A stretch of 28,076 bases of DNA from JAKORR01 sp964608495 (GTDB taxonomy: Bacteria; Armatimonadota; Zipacnadia; Zipacnadales; FEN-943): contig CAZSOQ010000041.1 of the NCBI GenBank assembly GCA_964608495.1, positions 1-28,076 of the forward strand, read 5' to 3'. The notes under the pieces were generated by a model, which did no database searches, was not told the origin of the DNA, and saw only the letters and a list, made by a program, of their open reading frames with translations. This document shows, piece after piece, positions 24,359-28,076 of the stretch. The position numbers and the translations under genes are program-made. Position 1 is the first letter of the stretch. Every line of letters begins with the position of its first letter.

Positions 24359-25300
24359 ATGAGAATCGTCTTCTGCGGCACGCCGGACGAATCCGTGCCC
24401 TTCCTGAAGGTCTGCGCCGACGTGGGCCAGGTCGTGGCGGCCCTCACCGCGCCGGATCGGCCCCGGGGACGCGGGCGCCAGGTGAGGCCCACTCCGGTCA
24501 GGCAGTGGGTGACCGCCTACGGTGCCCCCTGCCTGCAGCCCTCTTCCTGCGGCGATCCCGAGCTCATCTCGGCTCTGCGCGACCTGCGGCCCGACGTCCT
24601 CGTAGTGGTCGCCTACGGCCGAATCATCCCGCCCGAGATGCTGGCGGTCCCGCGCCTGGCCGTGAACGTACACTTCAGCTCCCTGCCCCAGTTGCGCGGC
24701 GCGGCCCCGGTGGCCCGGGCACTGCAGTGGGGCTTCAGGACGACCGGGGTGGCTGTCCAGCTCCTTTCGCCTCGCCTCGATGCCGGCGCTGTCCTTGCCG
24801 AGCGAATCGTGCCTATCAGGGCCTGTGATGATGCCGCGACGCTGTCCGAGCGGCTGGTCCAGGCGGGGTGCGCTCTGCTGCGGGAGGTGCTGGAGGGTTC
24901 CGACACTGGTCTGCTCCCGGTCGCGCACCCCCAGGCCGAGGTGGCGGTGACCTGGGCCCCGAAGGTCTCCCGGGCCGACGCCGCCCTCGTGCCGACCGTC
25001 CCCGCCACCTTGACAGCACACCGCATCCGTGCCATGAGTCCCAGAGCCGGCGCCTATTGCATTCTCGACGGCAAGCGCCTTAAAATACTGAAGGCCCTTG
25101 GCCTCTGGCGCGTGACGGAGGGAGGGAACCGCGGCGTCGTGGTGGGATCAACCAGCGCTGGACCCCTGTTGGCTTGGGGCGGTCAGGTGCTGCTGGCTTG
25201 GCGAGTCCAGAAGGAAGGCGGTCGTCCGCTGGAGGGAGGAGCCATTCTGGGAGGGCGGACGTTGCTGCCGGGTCAGCGGGTCGAGGACCCGCTGAGCTAG
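24359..25300 (+). CDS. fmt: Methionyl-tRNA formyltransferase
   Basis: Transfers a formyl group from 10-formyl-tetrahydrofolate to initiator Met-tRNA. The 313-residue length is typical. The N-terminal Rossmann domain starts MRIVFCGTPDESVPFL; the catalytic set is N103 and H105 in NVHFSSLPQLRGAAPVARAL and D141 in LDAGAVL. The C-terminal OB-fold-like tRNA-binding domain (about 205-313) includes the interdomain VTWAPKVSRADA, here with Val-Thr-Trp-Ala in place of the commoner tyrosine-containing start. The ATG at 24359 is directly before the first strand; its Shine-Dalgarno is weak. Context with def, which undoes the modification after synthesis, is canonical. Confidence 0.95.
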   Translation: MRIVFCGTPDESVPFLKVCADVGQVVAALTAPDRPRGRGRQVRPTPVRQWVTAYGAPCLQPSSCGDPELISALRDLRPDVLVVVAYGRIIPPEMLAVPRLAVNVHFSSLPQLRGAAPVARALQWGFRTTGVAVQLLSPRLDAGAVLAERIVPIRACDDAATLSERLVQAGCALLREVLEGSDTGLLPVAHPQAEVAVTWAPKVSRADAALVPTVPATLTAHRIRAMSPRAGAYCILDGKRLKILKALGLWRVTEGGNRGVVVGSTSAGPLLAWGGQVLLAWRVQKEGGRPLEGGAILGGRTLLPGQRVEDPLS

Positions 25301-25319
25301 ACCAATCTGGTGGAACGTC

Positions 25320-25682
25320 ATGGACGCGGAGACCACGCAAGTCCTCGAACAGGCCGAACGGCACCGGGTAAACGGCGAGTATGACCAGGCCCAGCCCCTC
25401 TACGAAGGGGTAGTGCAGGCAACGCCGGACGTGGCTGAGGCGTGGTGGGGCTTGGCACACGTGCTCATGAACACCGGTGAGTTCGATGCCGGGTTGGAGT
25501 GCTTCCAGAAGGCCTGCGGCCTGCAGCCCGAGAACCAGCGATTCCTCTACGACTACGCGATGATGCTTACGATGCTCTCGATGTTTGACGAGGCCAGGGA
25601 CCTGTTCAACCGCTGTGTAAGTCTCAATCCGGAATCCAGAGTGGCCATGGAGGCCCGCAAACAGCTAAGCTACCTCCAGTAG
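25320..25682 (+). CDS. Small TPR protein
   Basis: A predicted 120-residue soluble protein made almost wholly of three TPR units: QAERHRVNGEYDQAQPLYEG, EAWWGLAHVLMNTGEFDAGL and LYDYAMMLTMLSMFDEARDL, plus a capping helix. GGTGGA lies five bases before the ATG. It starts 19 bases after fmt and is followed by a terminator, so it is probably the last gene of the priA-def-fmt transcript. TPRs mean protein contacts, but the partner is not indicated. Confidence 0.85.
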   Translation: MDAETTQVLEQAERHRVNGEYDQAQPLYEGVVQATPDVAEAWWGLAHVLMNTGEFDAGLECFQKACGLQPENQRFLYDYAMMLTMLSMFDEARDLFNRCVSLNPESRVAMEARKQLSYLQ

Positions 25683-25730
25683 TAGTTGCCGGTTGGTGGT
25701 TCGGCGGGCCCCCCAAGGCGCTCCAATCCC

Positions 25731-25760
25731 GTGCGGCCGGGAATGCGGCCGCACACTTTT
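25731..25760 (+). terminator. Intrinsic terminator after the TPR gene
   Basis: A perfect 9-bp stem, GTGCGGCCG (25731-25739) with CGGCCGCAC (25746-25754), a GGAATG loop, then ACTTTT. It sits 48 bases after the TPR stop and just before the GTG start of the corrinoid activator gene, separating the translation-gene transcript from the C1 genes. The short T-run makes it moderately strong; it could also act as an attenuator for the downstream gene. Confidence 0.65.
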
Positions 25761-25773
25761 GTGATAGGGGGCA

Positions 25774-27627
25774 GTGTTCGTGCCCGAACCGAAGTTCGAC
25801 GCCTGCCACATCAGGTTCTCCCCTGACGACAAGGCGGCCTTTGTGACCTGCGGCGCCAGCCTGGCCGAGGCTGCCGCCCGCGCCGGCGTCCTCATATCCC
25901 TGCCCTGCGGGGGGCGGGGGACCTGCGGCAAGTGCCGCATCCGTGTCCTCTCCGGTGAGGTGACCGAACCCACCGACGCCGAGCGGTCCCTGCTGACCGA
26001 GGCCGAGATCGCCGCCGGCTTCCGCCTCGCCTGCCAGGCCCGGGTGCTGACCGAGGCCGCCCTCGAGGTGCCTCAGGACAGCCGCGCTCTCGACCGCAAG
26101 GAGATCGGCCTCCTCCAAAGCCGCCGCTTCTCCTTCGAGCCCGGTGTGTGCAACTGCGTCGTCGAGGTGGAGCAGGCTTCGCTCGGCGACCAGCGCAGCG
26201 ACCTGGACCGCCTACGCGCCGCCCTGGGCGAGGACTTCGATCTGCCCTGCTCGCTGAAGGCCCTTCGCCGCCTGCCGGCGTCCACGCGCGCCTCGGGGCG
26301 ATCAACCAGGGTCATCGCCGCGGCCAACCGCATCGTCCACGTCTCCCCCGCCTCGGAGCTGAACGGCATCTACGGGGCTGCCGTAGACCTGGGCACCACT
26401 ACCGTGGTCGGCTACCTCTTCGACCTCGAGACCGGTGAGTACCTGGCCAGCGCGGCGAGCTACAACCCCCAGGCCCGACACGGCGCTGACGTGGTCTCGC
26501 GGATCAACTACGCGATGACCAACTCCCACGGGCTGACCGACCTGCACCAGGAAGCCGTGGGCGTGGTGAACGACGTGATCGCCCAGGCCGCTCACCAGGC
26601 CGGGGTGGGCCTGGATGACATCTACGAGGTCACTCTTGTCGGCAATACCTGCATGCACCACCTCTTCCTGGGCGTGGACCCGCGCCACCTGGGCCAGAGC
26701 CCGTACGTTCCCTCGCTGACGGAGCTCGTCAACGCCGAGGCGCGGGACATCGGGCTGGACGTACACCCTTCGGCCAACGTGGCGGTGCTGCCCGTCATCG
26801 CGGGCTTCGTGGGTGCCGACACGGTGGGCCTCATCCTGGCGGGCGAGCTCACCGAGCGTCCTCACGCCGCCATGGCCGTAGACATCGGCACCAACGGCGA
26901 GGTAGCCCTGTGGAACGGCCGCGACCTGTTGGTCGCGTCCTGCGCGGCCGGCCCGGCCTTCGAGGGCGCCCAGATCCAGCACGGCACCCGCGCCATGCCC
27001 GGCGCCATCGAGCGGGTCGAGGTACGCGACGGCGACCTGCTGGCGATCACCATCGGCGGGCTGCCCGCGGTGGGTATCTGCGGCTCCGGCCTGTTCGACG
27101 CCGTGGCCGTGCTTCTTGAGCTGGGCGCTGTGGATTCCATGGGCCGCCTGGTGGCCGCCGAGGGCCTGCCTGAGGCCCTGGCCCGGCGGGTCAGTGGTGA
27201 GGGCCCCAGCCGGCAGGTCCTGCTGGCCGCGGCCGACGAGAGCGGCGACGGCCGCCCCGTGGTTCTCACGGCCCACGACATCCGCCAGGTCCAGTTGGCC
27301 AAGGGTGCGGTCAGGGCCGCCGTGGAGCTGCTGCTCGCCGAGGCCGGGCTGACGGCGGAGGACCTGGGCGAAGTGCTCCTGGCCGGGGCCTTCGGCAACT
27401 ACGTGAACCCGCGAAGCATTCTCAGGATCGGGTTGCTCCCGCCGAGCGTGCCGGAGGAGCGGGTGCACGGAGTGGGAAATGCCGCTGGAGCGGGAGCCGC
27501 CTTGGCGCTGCTGAGCCTGGCGGAGCGGGAGAAGGCCGTGGAGCTGGCTCACCAGGCCCAGCACCTGGAGCTGTTCACCAGCATCAAGTTCCAGGAAGTG
27601 TTCGCGGAGGCCATGTTGTTTGTGTAG
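25774..27627 (+). CDS. RACo-type corrinoid activation protein (2Fe-2S plus ASKHA ATPase)
   Basis: A predicted 617-residue protein of the DUF4445/RACo family, which uses ATP to drive electrons onto inactive Co(II) corrinoid proteins and return them to Co(I). The N-terminal ferredoxin domain has 2Fe-2S ligands C45, C51, C54 (CGGRGTCGKC) and C87 (LACQARV). A linker domain follows, then the ASKHA ATPase with AVDLGTTTVVGYLF (D205), VTLVGNTCMHHLFLG, AVDIGTNGEVAL (D370), GICGSGLFDAV and LAGAFGNYVNP. Length matches the family (about 600-650). The start is GTG at 25774 with AGGGGG just upstream. The next gene encodes a corrinoid protein, its expected substrate, so this is the start of a methyltransferase operon. 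Confidence 0.93.
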   Translation: MFVPEPKFDACHIRFSPDDKAAFVTCGASLAEAAARAGVLISLPCGGRGTCGKCRIRVLSGEVTEPTDAERSLLTEAEIAAGFRLACQARVLTEAALEVPQDSRALDRKEIGLLQSRRFSFEPGVCNCVVEVEQASLGDQRSDLDRLRAALGEDFDLPCSLKALRRLPASTRASGRSTRVIAAANRIVHVSPASELNGIYGAAVDLGTTTVVGYLFDLETGEYLASAASYNPQARHGADVVSRINYAMTNSHGLTDLHQEAVGVVNDVIAQAAHQAGVGLDDIYEVTLVGNTCMHHLFLGVDPRHLGQSPYVPSLTELVNAEARDIGLDVHPSANVAVLPVIAGFVGADTVGLILAGELTERPHAAMAVDIGTNGEVALWNGRDLLVASCAAGPAFEGAQIQHGTRAMPGAIERVEVRDGDLLAITIGGLPAVGICGSGLFDAVAVLLELGAVDSMGRLVAAEGLPEALARRVSGEGPSRQVLLAAADESGDGRPVVLTAHDIRQVQLAKGAVRAAVELLLAEAGLTAEDLGEVLLAGAFGNYVNPRSILRIGLLPPSVPEERVHGVGNAAGAGAALALLSLAEREKAVELAHQAQHLELFTSIKFQEVFAEAMLFV

Positions 27628-27753
27628 AATAGGCGCGTGCCAGGGGCGGTGGGCGCGTGGCCAGCCGGGGAGGGCTTCCCACCTACCTGGCGAACCAGTC
27701 CGCGGAGAGACAGACGAGACACATCGGCTAAGACATGACAGGAGGGCTATCGC

Positions 27754-28076
27754 ATGGCTGACCTGAAGGCTTTGGCAGAGGCTGTCATCTCGGGCGACCA
27801 GAACGAGGCAGTCCGGCTGACCCAAGAGGCCATTGACGAGGGCGTCGAGCCCGGCGCCATTCTCAACGATGGCCTCGTCGCGGGCATGGCGGTCGTCGGC
27901 GCGAAGTTCAAGGCGAATGAGTTCTACGTTCCAGAGGTGCTGATCGCGGCCCGGGCCATGAAGTCGGCGATGGCGCTGCTGCGGCCGTTGCTCACCGAGA
28001 GCGGCGTCGCTCCCAGGGGCATAGTGGCCATCGGGACCGTCCGCGGCGACCTGCACGACATCGGCAAGAACCTCGT
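27754..28076 (+). CDS. Corrinoid (B12-binding) methyltransferase subunit, partial
   Basis: The first 107 residues of an MtaC/MtbC/MttC-like corrinoid protein, cut by the window end. Residues 1-90 form the helical cap domain (ALAEAVISGDQNEAVRLTQE, GLVAGMAVVGAKFKANEFYV, PEVLIAARAMKSAM), and the B12-binding motif D99-L-H101-D-I-G104 supplies His101 as lower cobalt ligand. AGGAGGG eight bases upstream of the ATG is a strong ribosome site. These proteins shuttle methyl groups from methanol, methylamines, betaines or methoxy compounds to an acceptor; which one depends on the methyltransferase genes outside the window. The RACo-type activator is 126 bases upstream. Confidence 0.93.
   Translation, partial: MADLKALAEAVISGDQNEAVRLTQEAIDEGVEPGAILNDGLVAGMAVVGAKFKANEFYVPEVLIAARAMKSAMALLRPLLTESGVAPRGIVAIGTVRGDLHDIGKNL

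Noticed and set aside
27620..27640. TAGAAT at 27625 as a -10 promoter box for the corrinoid gene
   Set aside because: It overlaps the upstream stop codon, and no acceptable -35 box is found at normal spacing.
26302..28056. Long minus-strand open frame opposite the corrinoid genes
   Set aside because: It is fully antisense to two well-recognised proteins, His/Gly/Gln-rich, and has no domain pattern.

Overview
The window is about two-thirds G+C and densely coded, with 20 genes I can support and no gene-free stretch over 300 bases. It reads as a metagenome or draft assembly of an uncultured diderm (LPS-type) bacterium. The clues are an H-X9-DG pseudopilin, an LptC/LptA pair, lipoproteins with clear lipoboxes, a large signal-peptide-bearing beta-barrel candidate and a FlgD-type Ig domain on a surface protein. 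H-X9-DG pseudopilins are especially common in Planctomycetota, Armatimonadota, Lentisphaerota and similar lineages; I would guess one of these but cannot name the phylum. A run of exactly 100 N at 23853-23952 marks a scaffold join.

Region 1 (1-4001): the tail of an H-X9-DG pseudopilin (+) faces a minus-strand group consisting of a family-1 sugar-type solute-binding lipoprotein, a small Cys-rich protein and a TPR/zinc-ribbon protein. Divergent from these is a four-helix membrane protein that carries a pilin-like soluble domain.

Region 2 (4201-14584, all +): an envelope cluster with very short spacing or overlaps. It encodes a 1122-residue beta-rich outer-membrane protein with a Gly/Tyr tail, a 1016-residue secreted protein with a decayed metallopeptidase site and a FlgD-like C-terminus, a lipoprotein with carboxypeptidase-regulatory-like repeats, LptC, a two-module LptA/OstA protein, and a calcineurin-like phosphoesterase.

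Region 3 (14788-21130, all +): a TPR protein fused to an M48 peptidase fold that has lost every zinc ligand, a polysaccharide flippase, a 702-residue chimera (EamA transporter, then extracytoplasmic sensor, HAMP-like helix and possible degenerate class III cyclase), and an iron(III)-type solute-binding lipoprotein whose start overlaps the chimera stop (ATGA). No ABC permease or ATPase is nearby. This transporter/sensor/binding-protein set is the best candidate for an undescribed system.

Region 4 (21131-28076): a REP-doublet-like inverted repeat, then the housekeeping order priA, (gap), def, fmt, a TPR protein, a terminator, and the start of a C1 operon: a RACo-type corrinoid activator followed by a corrinoid-binding protein cut by the window end. 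No tRNA, rRNA, CRISPR array or insertion sequence was seen.
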